NCBI RefSeq assembly: GCF_030697925.1 | Contig: NZ_JAUYOJ010000162.1 | Location: 1-35,123, forward strand | Direction of reading: 5' to 3' | DNA from: Phenylobacterium sp. | GTDB taxonomy: Bacteria; Pseudomonadota; Alphaproteobacteria; Caulobacterales; Caulobacteraceae | Length of the DNA: 35,123 nt | Part shown: piece by piece, positions 15,999-23,206 of the stretch | How positions within the stretch are numbered: the stretch's first letter is position 1 | Layout: every line of letters starts with the position of its first letter | Notes under the pieces: generated by a model | Database searches by the model: none | What the model was told of the DNA's origin: nothing | Seen by the model: the letters and a program-made list of their open reading frames with translations, nothing else | Made by a program: the position numbers and the translations under genes

Positions 15999-16678
15999 GC
16001 GCGAGGCCCCGGCGCAAGCAAGGCGTCCGAGCCAAACACGAGCGTGGCGCCCTTGCCGGTGGGCGAGACCGCTTGAAGCGTCCTGAGTCTCATCAGATCC
16101 GGATTGTCCTTCAGGAGCCGCGCGGCGTTCGCCAATGAGCGTAAGGCGGCGTGTTCGCTGCGGGCGCGTTCCAGGGACGCCTGGCCCTCGAGTTTCGCGC
16201 GTTCGACCTCCGTCATCAGTCGCCGTGTTTCCGGCGGCAGGACGAACGACGAAAGGCTCGCGCCCTCAATGGCGAGTTCGGGCGTGCCGAGGCCGAGGCG
16301 CTCGAGAAGGATTCCACCGAGCTGGCTGCGTTCGATGAGCAAGGCTTGCAGGGGACGTTCCGTCGCCAGGGCGACCAAGGCATCCTGCACCGCCAATTGA
16401 AGCCGCGTGATGTATTGATACTGGCTCTCAGCAGCCGCGCGGGCGTCGGTGATCTTCGCCGTCAGGGTGGCGCCAAGGCGGAGCGCGAATTGGTCGGCGG
16501 TGATCACGTCAACCGGACCGACGGTCTGGGTGAAGGCGACTCGCGGCAGCCGGGCGACGTAGATCGTTCTTCCAAATTCCAGCAGGCGATGGCGCCCGGG
16601 CGGCAAATCGCGTTCGAATCGGCCGTTCACGTAGAGCAGCGCATGCTCCCACGGATAGACGGTCTGAACCTGCCACAT
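15995..16678 (-). CDS. SPFH-domain (slipin/stomatin-like) protein without a membrane anchor
   Basis: A 227-residue protein with an SPFH/band 7 domain covering about residues 1-150, from VYPWEHALLYVNGRFERDL and PPGRHRLLEFG to the RLQLAVQDALVALATERPLQ helix. A predicted coiled helix rich in Glu, Arg and Ala follows (about 155-195), as in slipins that build ring-like membrane scaffolds. Family members usually start with a transmembrane or hairpin anchor; here the protein begins MWQVQTVYPWE with none, and no hydrophobic segment lies upstream in frame. I chose ATG 16678 (GAGG about nine bases upstream). It shares its stop with DUF3126 via CTAG. A peripheral membrane or soluble role is inferred. 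Confidence 0.78.
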   Translation of the reverse strand: MWQVQTVYPWEHALLYVNGRFERDLPPGRHRLLEFGRTIYVARLPRVAFTQTVGPVDVITADQFALRLGATLTAKITDARAAAESQYQYITRLQLAVQDALVALATERPLQALLIERSQLGGILLERLGLGTPELAIEGASLSSFVLPPETRRLMTEVERAKLEGQASLERARSEHAALRSLANAARLLKDNPDLMRLRTLQAVSPTGKGATLVFGSDALLAPGPRA

Positions 16679-16928
16679 CGTTCGCCACCTCAAGACCTCA
16701 GCTCCCCGGCGCCGCGGTCGTCGAGCGGGAGTCCGAGACTCGCAGGGCTCGACGACGGCTGCCTTGCGGCTGGCGCCGGGAGGCTTCGGATTGTTTCCAA
16801 GACAAGTGCGACCACGCTCGCCGGGCCTCTTTTCGCTGACCGCGCCGTGAAGCGTCGCGCGAAGGAAGAACGGCATGGGGAGTCGAACCCCGCCGCAATC
16901 CTAAGGTGAAGCCCCGCAGCCCGGAAAG
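16679..16928. other. gene-free region with a tRNA T-arm-like stem-loop
   Basis: No supported gene lies between the SPFH gene and the phoH terminator. At 16871-16895 the strand reads CGGC-AT-GGGG-AGTCGAA-CCCC-GCCG. Read on the - strand this is an eight-pair stem with a two-base bulge and the loop TTCGACT, like a tRNA T-arm. No acceptor, D or anticodon arm can be placed at the correct distances, because those positions fall in the phoH terminator. Confidence 0.35.
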
Positions 16929-16958
16929 AAAAAAGGCCCCGGTCACGTGACCGGGGCC
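16929..16958 (-). terminator. rho-independent terminator of the phoH-like gene
   Basis: A 24-bp perfect palindrome at 16935-16958 with arms GGCCCCGGTCAC and GTGACCGGGGCC is followed on the - strand by six T residues (the A-run at 16929-16934). It starts 26 nt after the phoH-like stop codon, so it ends that transcript. Confidence 0.9.
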
Positions 16959-16983
16959 CCCTTGCGGTTCGTATCTATGGCCG

Positions 16984-17763
16984 TCAGAGCACGCCCAGCA
17001 TTTCGGCCACCAGCGGGTGGCGTACAATGTCGACGTCCTTCAGACGGACGACGGCGATGTTGGCCAGGGCGTCGAACTTGTCGGCGACCGGGCCCAGGCC
17101 GGAGAGTTCCGGCAGCAGGTCCGACTGGTTCGGGTCGCCCGTCACCACCATGGTCGAGTGCCAACCCAAACGGGTCAGCAGCATCTTGAGTTGGCCGTAG
17201 GTGCAGTTCTGCGCCTCGTCGATCACCACGAAGGCGTTGTTCAAGGTGCGGCCGCGCATGAAGCCGACCGGGGCGATCTCGATGGCGCCCTCGGCCATCA
17301 GGGCCCGAACCCGCTTCATGGAAAGCCGGTCCGAAAGGGCGTCGTAGAGCGGGCGCAGGTAGGGCGCGAGCTTGTCCTCGGCGTCGCCCGGCAGGTAGCC
17401 GATGGATTCGCCGGCCTCCACCGCGGGCCTGGAGAGCACGATGCGCCCGACCTTGCCGGCCTCCAGGGCCTCGACGGCCTTGGCGATGGCCAGATAGGTC
17501 TTGCCCGTGCCAGCCGGGCCGAGGGCCATGACCAGGTTCTTGGCGTCGATGGCGTCGATCAGTTCCTGCTGACCCGGGGACTTGGCCTTGATGGTTTTCA
17601 CATAGCCCTGGTCGCGGCCCTGATCACGGTCGTCATTGTGATGGGCGAGGGGTGACCAGGCGCGATCCGCCGTCGGCAGGCGGCGAATTTTGCCGTCATC
17701 CTCGAACTGGCCGGCGTCGAACGCGCCTTCGCGCAGTTGTCGCTTGAGAGCTCGCTTGGTCAT
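16984..17763 (-). CDS. PhoH-like ATPase
   Basis: A 259-residue P-loop protein of the PhoH family, related to the ATPase half of superfamily 1 helicases and linked to phosphate stress and RNA metabolism. Walker A GPAGTGKT is at residues 82-89 and Walker B VVIDEAQN at 179-186. The KTIKAKSPGQQELIDAI lead-in and the VVTGDPNQSDL sensor-like motif are also present. The first 60 residues are basic or charged and poorly conserved in appearance; there is no KH or PIN domain. ATG 17763 is supported by GGAGG five bases upstream. A terminator-like hairpin stands 22 nt before the start codon, which suggests control in the leader. The precise role is unknown. Confidence 0.9.
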   Translation of the reverse strand: MTKRALKRQLREGAFDAGQFEDDGKIRRLPTADRAWSPLAHHNDDRDQGRDQGYVKTIKAKSPGQQELIDAIDAKNLVMALGPAGTGKTYLAIAKAVEALEAGKVGRIVLSRPAVEAGESIGYLPGDAEDKLAPYLRPLYDALSDRLSMKRVRALMAEGAIEIAPVGFMRGRTLNNAFVVIDEAQNCTYGQLKMLLTRLGWHSTMVVTGDPNQSDLLPELSGLGPVADKFDALANIAVVRLKDVDIVRHPLVAEMLGVL

Positions 17764-17784
17764 CAAGGCCTCCATCGGGGCAAG

Positions 17785-17814
17785 AAAAAAGGGCGAAGCC
17801 GGAATGGCTCGCCC
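17785..17814 (-). promoter_or_regulatory. intrinsic-terminator-like hairpin in the phoH leader
   Basis: On the - strand GGGCGAGCC-ATTCC-GGCTTCGCCC forms a stem with one bulged T, immediately followed by six T residues, the form of a rho-independent terminator. The end of the T-run is only 21 nt before the phoH-like ATG and just ahead of its GGAGG. No gene lies upstream on this strand, so it is either an attenuator in the phoH leader or the end of an unannotated short RNA. A second hairpin, GGCGGG-TTCT-CCCGCC, lies upstream at 17893-17908. Confidence 0.6.
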
Positions 17815-18075
17815 TTGGTCATCGTCAGATTGGAATTGGAACGGCGGCGTCGTGCGCTGCGGCCTGGCGGCCCGCTTTCGATCTGTGATCCGGGCGGGAG
17901 AACCCGCCGAAGCAGACGCGACACCCTTTACTCCGTCCAAACGCAAGGCCGGGAGCCGAAGGCCGACTCGCGGCGGGATGCGGGAAGGCGTTTCACCCTC
18001 TCGAATCGCACGACTAAGATGATGCTAGCTTGGTTTACGAATGGTTAAACAGGCTTCGGTTTCAAGAAATGGGGT
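17815..18075. promoter_or_regulatory. phoH leader and divergent promoter region with a CtrA-like site
   Basis: No gene is supported here. The region separates the phoH-like gene (-) from the carbonic anhydrase gene (+). TTTA-N7-TTAA at 18034-18048, containing ATGGTTAA, closely resembles the Caulobacter CtrA-binding sequence (TTAA-N7-TTAA, with preferred TTAACCAT half). On the - strand a GCTAGCAT element near 18022-18029 resembles a caulobacterial -10 sequence. Function is inference. Confidence 0.45.
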
Positions 18076-18612
18076 ATGCGGATGAGTGTCTACAACTTGG
18101 GCGACGTTGGTCCGGAGTTGCCCAATGAGGGTGAATACTGGATTGCGCCGACCGCCGCGGTGATGGGGCGGGTGATTCTTAAGAAAAACGCTTCCGTCTG
18201 GTTCGGTGCGACAATTCGCGGCGACAACGACCCGATCATCATTGGGGAGAACTCCAACGTCCAGGACGGCAGCGTCCTGCACACCGACACCGGCTCGCCC
18301 CTGACCATCGGAAGCAATGTGACGGTTGGCCATATGGTCATGCTTCACGGCTGCACGATCGGCGACAACTCACTGGTCGGTATCGGCTCCATCGTGCTGA
18401 ACGGCGCGCGCATCGGGCGCAATTGTCTCATCGGCGCCAATTGCCTGATCACCGAGGGCAAGGAGATTCCCGACAATTCGCTAGTCATGGGCGCGCCGGG
18501 CAAGGTTGTCCGCGAGATCAGCGACGAGCAGGCGCGCGTGATCTCCGGCGGTGCGATGCATTATGTCCACAACTGGAAGCGCTACTATGCCGGACTCGCC
18601 CCCGTGGCCTGA
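18076..18612 (+). CDS. gamma-class carbonic anhydrase-like protein
   Basis: A 178-residue left-handed beta-helix protein of the gamma-carbonic anhydrase/YrdA group. Hexapeptide-repeat turns run from about residue 25 to 140. The zinc-type histidines are His69 (in VLHTDTG), His86 and His91 (in [13 protein letters not shown]), matching the family's three-histidine pattern across trimer interfaces. [18 protein letters not shown] is the conserved loop before them. Activity as carbonic anhydrase varies in this group, so the reaction is not certain. Start candidates are ATG 18076 and ATG 18082; GGGG before the second favours it slightly. The small gene at 18615 begins two bases after its stop, implying one transcript. 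Confidence 0.88.
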   Translation: MRMSVYNLGDVGPELPNEGEYWIAPTAAVMGRVILKKNASVWFGATIRGDNDPIIIGENSNVQDGSVLHTDTGSPLTIGSNVTVGHMVMLHGCTIGDNSLVGIGSIVLNGARIGRNCLIGANCLITEGKEIPDNSLVMGAPGKVVREISDEQARVISGGAMHYVHNWKRYYAGLAPVA

Positions 18613-18614
18613 TC

Positions 18615-18827
18615 ATGGAGATCCGCACCTTGGTGGACATCGCCATCGACGAGGACCCGCGGGCGCCCTGCCTGTGGGTTCCCTCCGAGGCATGGCCGGG
18701 GTTCTGCGCTGCCGTTCGCCAGCGGCCCAACCTGATCGGAGCGGTGATCTACCGCAACAAGACCGTCCGCGACGGCGGGCCGGCGACCGATATCGTCACC
18801 GGCTCGGAACAGGGGTGGCGCGCTTGA
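18615..18827 (+). CDS. small hypothetical protein (70 aa)
   Basis: An unrecognised protein of 70 residues beginning MEIRTLVDIAIDEDPRAP and ending VTGSEQGWRA. It shows normal high-GC third-position use like its neighbours. It has one possible amphipathic segment (WPGFCAAVRQRPNLIGAVIY), two cysteines and no signal peptide or membrane helix. The ATG is two bases after the carbonic anhydrase stop, so translation is likely coupled. It is supported by codon usage and position only; function is unknown. Confidence 0.6.
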   Translation: MEIRTLVDIAIDEDPRAPCLWVPSEAWPGFCAAVRQRPNLIGAVIYRNKTVRDGGPATDIVTGSEQGWRA

Positions 18828-18881
18828 CGTACGTAGCGGCGCCCGGCGACGGTCGCGCCAACCAAATGAGGAGGACGCCCC

Positions 18882-19664
18882 ATGGCCTATGAGTTCATCC
18901 ATGTGGACCGCGAAGGTCCGGTGACGGTCTTCACCCTGAACCGGCCGGACGTCATGAACGCCCTGCATTCGCCGGCCCACTTCGAGCTGCACGAAGCCTT
19001 CGACGCCTTCGCCGCCGATCCGGACCAGTGGGTGGGCATCGTCACCGGCGCGGGCGGGCGGGCCTTTTCGGCCGGCAACGACCTGAAGCATCAGGCCATG
19101 GGCGGGGACATGAAGAGCCCGCCGTCGGGGTTCGCGGGCCTGACCTCGCGGTTCGACCTCACCAAGCCACTGATCGCGGCGGTGAACGGGGTGGCCATGG
19201 GCGGCGGGTTCGAGATCGCGCTGGCCTGCGACCTGATCATCGCCTCGGAGACGGCGACCTTCGCCCTGCCGGAGCCACGCGTGGGCCTGGCGGCCCTGGC
19301 CGGCGGCCTGCACCGCCTGCCGCGCGCGATCGGGACCAAGCGGGCGCTCGGCATGATCCTCACCGGGCGGCGAGTCTCGGCGGCGCACGGCTACGAGCTG
19401 GGCTTCGTCAATGAGGTGACGCCGCCGCAGGAGTTGATGGCCACGGCGCGAAAGTGGGCGGCAGAGATCTGCGAGCTCTCACCGATGTCGATCCGCGCCT
19501 CCAAGGAGGCGGTGTTCAAGGGCCTGGACGAGCCTAGCCTGGAAGCCGCGATCAAGGGCCAGATGCGCTATCCGGCCGCCGCGGCCCTGTTCAAGTCCGA
19601 GGACTTCGTCGAAGGGCCCATGGCCTTCGCGCAAAAGCGCGCCCCGGCCTGGAAGGGGCGGTAG
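18882..19664 (+). CDS. enoyl-CoA hydratase/isomerase family protein
   Basis: A 260-residue crotonase-fold enzyme. The first oxyanion-hole segment is FSAGNDLK (62-69) and the second is GVAMGGGFEIALACD. Both catalytic glutamates of true hydratases are in place: Glu111 (GGGFEIA) and Glu131 (LPEPRVG), exactly 20 residues apart as in the classical enzyme. This suggests hydration of 2-enoyl-CoA in fatty-acid or related acyl-CoA breakdown. The ATG is preceded by a strong GAGGAGG. The gene is followed by two oxidoreductase genes on the same strand after a 179-nt gap. Confidence 0.88.
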   Translation: MAYEFIHVDREGPVTVFTLNRPDVMNALHSPAHFELHEAFDAFAADPDQWVGIVTGAGGRAFSAGNDLKHQAMGGDMKSPPSGFAGLTSRFDLTKPLIAAVNGVAMGGGFEIALACDLIIASETATFALPEPRVGLAALAGGLHRLPRAIGTKRALGMILTGRRVSAAHGYELGFVNEVTPPQELMATARKWAAEICELSPMSIRASKEAVFKGLDEPSLEAAIKGQMRYPAAAALFKSEDFVEGPMAFAQKRAPAWKGR

Positions 19665-19843
19665 TCCCAAGAGCGCGTCATCCTCCAGTCGTCGGCGAGA
19701 CCTGGGAGACCAACTGGATCATGGAATTCCGCCGCCCGGCTTGACGTTGCGACACCCAAAAAGCGGTCCCTCCCGGCCTTGTTTCGGCGGCGCGTCTGGG
19801 TAAGTGTGCGCCAAACTTAACAGTGTTTAGGGACGGACCGCCC
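19665..19843. other. intergenic region before the GMC oxidoreductase gene
   Basis: These 179 nt hold no recognisable gene. A TTGACG at 19743-19748 could be a -35 element, but I cannot place a matching -10 sequence. The promoter of the GMC/aldo-keto reductase pair is probably here. Confidence 0.3.
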
Positions 19844-21496
19844 ATGGACCGCTACGACTACGTGATCATCGGCGCCGGCTCGGCCGGGTGCGTCCTGGCC
19901 AACCGGCTGAGCGAAGACGCGAGCGTGCGGGTCCTGCTGCTGGAGGCCGGCGGCAAGGACAATTCCATCCTGGTCAAGATGCCGGCCGGGGTCGGCGCCC
20001 TGATCGGCAAGGCCGGGACCTACAACTGGGGTTTCTGGACGGAAGAGGAACCGCAGCTCGAGAACCGCAAGCTGTGGTGGCCGCGCGGCAAGGGCTGGGG
20101 CGGGTCGTCCTCGATCAACGGCATGATCTACATCCGCGGCCACGCGCGGGACTATGACAACTGGCGGCAGATGGGCCTGCCGGGCTGGTCGTATCGCGAC
20201 GTGCTGCCCTATTTCAAACGCTCGGAGAGCCTGGAGGGCGGTGGCGACGCCTGGCACGGCGGCGACGGCCCGCTGAAGATCTCCAAGGCCTCTTCGCCCA
20301 ACCCGATCTACAAGGCCACCGTCGAGGCCGGGCGTCAGGCGGGCCACGCGGTCACCAGCGATTTCAACGGCTTCCAGCAGGAAGGCTGGGGCCCGTATCA
20401 GATGACCATCCACGACGGCCAGCGCTGGAGCGCGGCGCGGGCCTATCTGCACCCGGCCATGAGCCGGCCGAACCTGACCTGCCTGACCGGGGCGCGGACC
20501 ACCAGGATCGTGGTCGAGAAGGGCCGCGCGGTCGGCGTCGAATATATGGACGCCAAGACCAAGCAGAAGCACATGGTCCATGCCGACAAGGAGGTGCTGC
20601 TGTCGGCCGGGGCCGTGCAGTCGCCGCACATCCTGCAGCTCTCGGGGATCGGCGATCCGGAGGAGCTCGGCAAGCACGGCATTCCCGTGGTCCACGCCCT
20701 GAAGGGCGTCGGCGCCAACCTCCAGGACCACCTGGACGTCACCATGTCCTGGGAGTGCCCGCAGCCGATCACCGCCTTCTCCCTTCGCAAGGGACTGGTG
20801 AAGACCCTGCTGATCGGGATGAACTTCGCCTTCTTCGGCAAGGGCCTGGGCCGCCAGCAGTTCCTGGAGTCCGGCGCATTCCTGAAGTCGCGGCCCGACC
20901 TGGACCGGCCGGACCTGCAGATCCACACGGTGCTGGCGGTCATGCAGGACCACGGCAAGGTGCAGGTGGCCAAGGACGGCTTCACCTTCCACGTCTGCCA
21001 GCTTCGCCCCGAGAGCCGGGGCCGGGTGGGGCTGAACTCGGCTGATCCGTTCGCCGATCCGGCCATCTTCGCCAACTACCTGGCCACCGACGAGGACCGC
21101 CGCGCCCTGCGCGAGGGGGTCAAGATGATGCGCAAGGTGGCCGAGCAATCGGCGCTCGACGCCTACCGCACCGAGGAGCTGTTCCCCGGCAAGGCGGTGC
21201 AGACCGACGCCGAGATCGACGCCTGGATTCGCAAGAGCGCCGAGACCATCTACCACCCGGTGGGGACCTGTAAGATGGGGACCGACGAGATGGCGGTGGT
21301 CGACGCCGAGCTGAAGGTGCGCGGGATCGCGGGGCTGCGCGTCATCGACGCCTCGGTCATGCCGACCCTGGTCGGGGGCAACACCAACGCGCCCACCATC
21401 ATGATCGCCGAGAAGGCCGCCGACATGATCCGCGGCAAGGCCGCCCTGCCGGCCGACGACGCGCCCGTCTACGAGGACGGCCAGAAGGCGGCTTAG
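19844..21496 (+). CDS. GMC-family FAD-dependent oxidoreductase (choline/alcohol dehydrogenase-like)
   Basis: A 550-residue flavoprotein of the glucose-methanol-choline family. The FAD-binding GAGSAG lies at residues 10-15, followed by LANRLSED. The first GMC signature region reads GGSSSINGMIYIRGHARDY, the second has SAGAVQSPHILQLSGIG, and the active-site His/Asn pair sits in YHPVGTCKMG and GGNTNAPTI near the C-terminus. Such enzymes oxidise primary alcohols or choline-like substrates to aldehydes. I chose ATG 19844; a GTG at 19823 would add seven residues. The aldo/keto reductase gene follows after 11 nt, so the pair form an operon, perhaps interconverting an alcohol and aldehyde. The substrate is not known. 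Confidence 0.9.
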   Translation: MDRYDYVIIGAGSAGCVLANRLSEDASVRVLLLEAGGKDNSILVKMPAGVGALIGKAGTYNWGFWTEEEPQLENRKLWWPRGKGWGGSSSINGMIYIRGHARDYDNWRQMGLPGWSYRDVLPYFKRSESLEGGGDAWHGGDGPLKISKASSPNPIYKATVEAGRQAGHAVTSDFNGFQQEGWGPYQMTIHDGQRWSAARAYLHPAMSRPNLTCLTGARTTRIVVEKGRAVGVEYMDAKTKQKHMVHADKEVLLSAGAVQSPHILQLSGIGDPEELGKHGIPVVHALKGVGANLQDHLDVTMSWECPQPITAFSLRKGLVKTLLIGMNFAFFGKGLGRQQFLESGAFLKSRPDLDRPDLQIHTVLAVMQDHGKVQVAKDGFTFHVCQLRPESRGRVGLNSADPFADPAIFANYLATDEDRRALREGVKMMRKVAEQSALDAYRTEELFPGKAVQTDAEIDAWIRKSAETIYHPVGTCKMGTDEMAVVDAELKVRGIAGLRVIDASVMPTLVGGNTNAPTIMIAEKAADMIRGKAALPADDAPVYEDGQKAA

Positions 21497-21507
21497 GGAG
21501 AATCTCC

Positions 21508-22470
21508 ATGGAACTGCGCAGACTGGGCAAGTCCGAACTGAAGGTCGCGCCGCTGGTGCTGGGCGGCAACGTGTTCGGCTGGACGGCCGACGAGAAGACC
21601 TCCTTCGCCATCCTCGACGCCTTCGTCGACGGCGGCTTCAACATGGTCGACACCGCTGACGTCTATTCCCGCTGGGCGCCGGCGGGCGGCGGAGCCTCCG
21701 AGAAGGTGATCGGCGCCTGGTTCAAGGCCAGCGGCAAGCGCGACAAGGTGGTCCTGGCCACCAAGCTCGGCTCGGAAATGGGCGAGGGGATGAAGGGGCT
21801 GTCGGCCAAATATATGGTCGAGGCCGTCGAAGCCTCCTTGCAGCGGCTGCAGACCGACGTCATCGACCTCTATCAGAGCCACCGCGACGACCCCGACACC
21901 CCGCAGGAGGAAACTGCCGAGGCCTATGAGCGCCTGGTCAAGGCCGGAAAGGTCCGGGCCATCGGCTCGTCGAACTTCGAGCCGGCCCGGCTGAAGTCGG
22001 CCCTCGAGATCAGCGAGAAGAAGGGCGTCGCCCGCTATCAAAGTGAGCAGCCGCTGTACAACCTCTATGACCGGACGGGCTTCGAGAGCGGCCTGCAGCA
22101 GGTCTGCATCGACAACGAGGTGGGGGTGATCCCCTACTACGGCCTGGCCTCGGGCTTCCTGACCGGCAAGTACCGTAGCGAGGAAGACCTGGCCAAGAGC
22201 CCGCGGGGCCGCGGCGTGAAGCGCTATCTGGACGACCGCGGGCTGAAGATCCTGAGCGCCCTGGACAAGGTCGCCGCGGGCAGGGGCGCGAGCCCGGCGC
22301 AGGTGGCGCTGGCCTGGGTCATGGCCCAGCCCGGCCTGACCGGGCCGATCGCCTCGGCGACTAGCGTCACGCAGCTCCAGGAGTTGATGGGATCGGCGCG
22401 GCTAAAACTGGACGCGGCGGACCTGGCGGCGCTCGATGCGGCGTCCGCGCCGTCGACACAGGCCGCCTAA
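21508..22470 (+). CDS. aldo/keto reductase
   Basis: A 320-residue TIM-barrel oxidoreductase that uses NADPH to reduce aldehydes and ketones. All four catalytic residues are visible: Asp48 (MVDTAD), Tyr53 (VYS), Lys86 (LATK) and His125 (YQSH). The C-terminal half has the SSNFEPARL and QPLYNLYDR strands of the family, and the cofactor loop near IASATSVTQL. The ATG has AGGGAG seven bases upstream and lies 11 nt after the GMC gene. It ends in a 4-nt overlap (CTAA) with the convergent PAS gene. Confidence 0.9.
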   Translation: MELRRLGKSELKVAPLVLGGNVFGWTADEKTSFAILDAFVDGGFNMVDTADVYSRWAPAGGGASEKVIGAWFKASGKRDKVVLATKLGSEMGEGMKGLSAKYMVEAVEASLQRLQTDVIDLYQSHRDDPDTPQEETAEAYERLVKAGKVRAIGSSNFEPARLKSALEISEKKGVARYQSEQPLYNLYDRTGFESGLQQVCIDNEVGVIPYYGLASGFLTGKYRSEEDLAKSPRGRGVKRYLDDRGLKILSALDKVAAGRGASPAQVALAWVMAQPGLTGPIASATSVTQLQELMGSARLKLDAADLAALDAASAPSTQAA

Positions 22471-23012
22471 GCCACCCGGCGGCCGTCGAGGGTGGCCAGG
22501 CGCAGGCGCGGGGTTTCCTCGTTGGCGGGGCCGACGCCGCGCACGCTGTGGGCGACGATCTCGCGCACCGCCCGCCCGTCCAGGCGCGCGACCAGCGACA
22601 AGGGCTGATAGAGACCCAGGAACCGCTCGGGCGAGCCGTCGGCGCCCGCCAGGGGCGCGAACAGCACCTCCATGGGCAGACTGGCCTGGTCGGTGAAGGC
22701 CTCGACCGTGGCGACCACCGGCTCGGGACGCCGGCGCGCGGTCTCGAGCGCGGTGTGCAGGGTGAGGCGATTGCGCTCGGAGAACAGCGACAGGCCGTTC
22801 AGCCCCTTGAGATTGCGCTTATGCAGGTCGGCCACGAACCCGCCGGCCAGGCGGATCGGATAGAAACCCGTATTGACGCGGCCCAGGATGAAGACCTGGG
22901 GCAGGAGCTTGGGGAAGGCGGCCGGATCGATCTGGGCGCGGGTCGGCAGGCCGCGATAGCCGCCCTGGCCGCGCCAGTAGTCGATCAGGGTCTGCGTGTT
23001 GGAATGGAACAT
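22467..23012 (-). CDS. single PAS-domain protein (PAS_5 family)
   Basis: A 181-residue cytoplasmic protein that appears to be one PAS_5-type (PF07310) domain covering most of its length. It starts MFHSNTQTLIDYWRGQGGYRGLPTRAQIDP, with a GFYPIRLAGGFVADLH core and the NRLTLHTAL helix, then the VLFAPLAG strands. This architecture is common in alphaproteobacteria, where single-PAS proteins can act in signalling; no output domain is present. I chose ATG 23012 because GGAGG stands seven bases before it; 36 extra upstream residues in frame look non-coding. It shares its stop codon with the aldo/keto reductase gene. Confidence 0.78.
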   Translation of the reverse strand: MFHSNTQTLIDYWRGQGGYRGLPTRAQIDPAAFPKLLPQVFILGRVNTGFYPIRLAGGFVADLHKRNLKGLNGLSLFSERNRLTLHTALETARRRPEPVVATVEAFTDQASLPMEVLFAPLAGADGSPERFLGLYQPLSLVARLDGRAVREIVAHSVRGVGPANEETPRLRLATLDGRRVA

Positions 23013-23206
23013 CACGCGCCTCCAATGGGGTCGGGATTGACCGCATGGGGCTTGCAGGAAGATCGGCGCCAGACGCCCTGCTGTGCCGGAACGAGACCTC
23101 GGCCGTGGCCGGTGCGGCATGGTTGACGGACTCAGAGATTCTTAAGCCGCGCCTGATCTAATCGTCGCAACGATGGGATTCCGGCGGGCCTTTGGAGGGG
23201 CCGTCC

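Noticed and set aside
16861..16940. tRNA or tmRNA gene on the - strand
   Set aside because: Only a T-arm-like stem-loop is present. The other arms would fall inside the phoH terminator, no CCA end follows, and no tag-peptide sequence is seen.
19817..21256. 479-residue open frame opposite the GMC oxidoreductase gene
   Set aside because: Antisense shadow; the GMC motifs on the other strand are complete.
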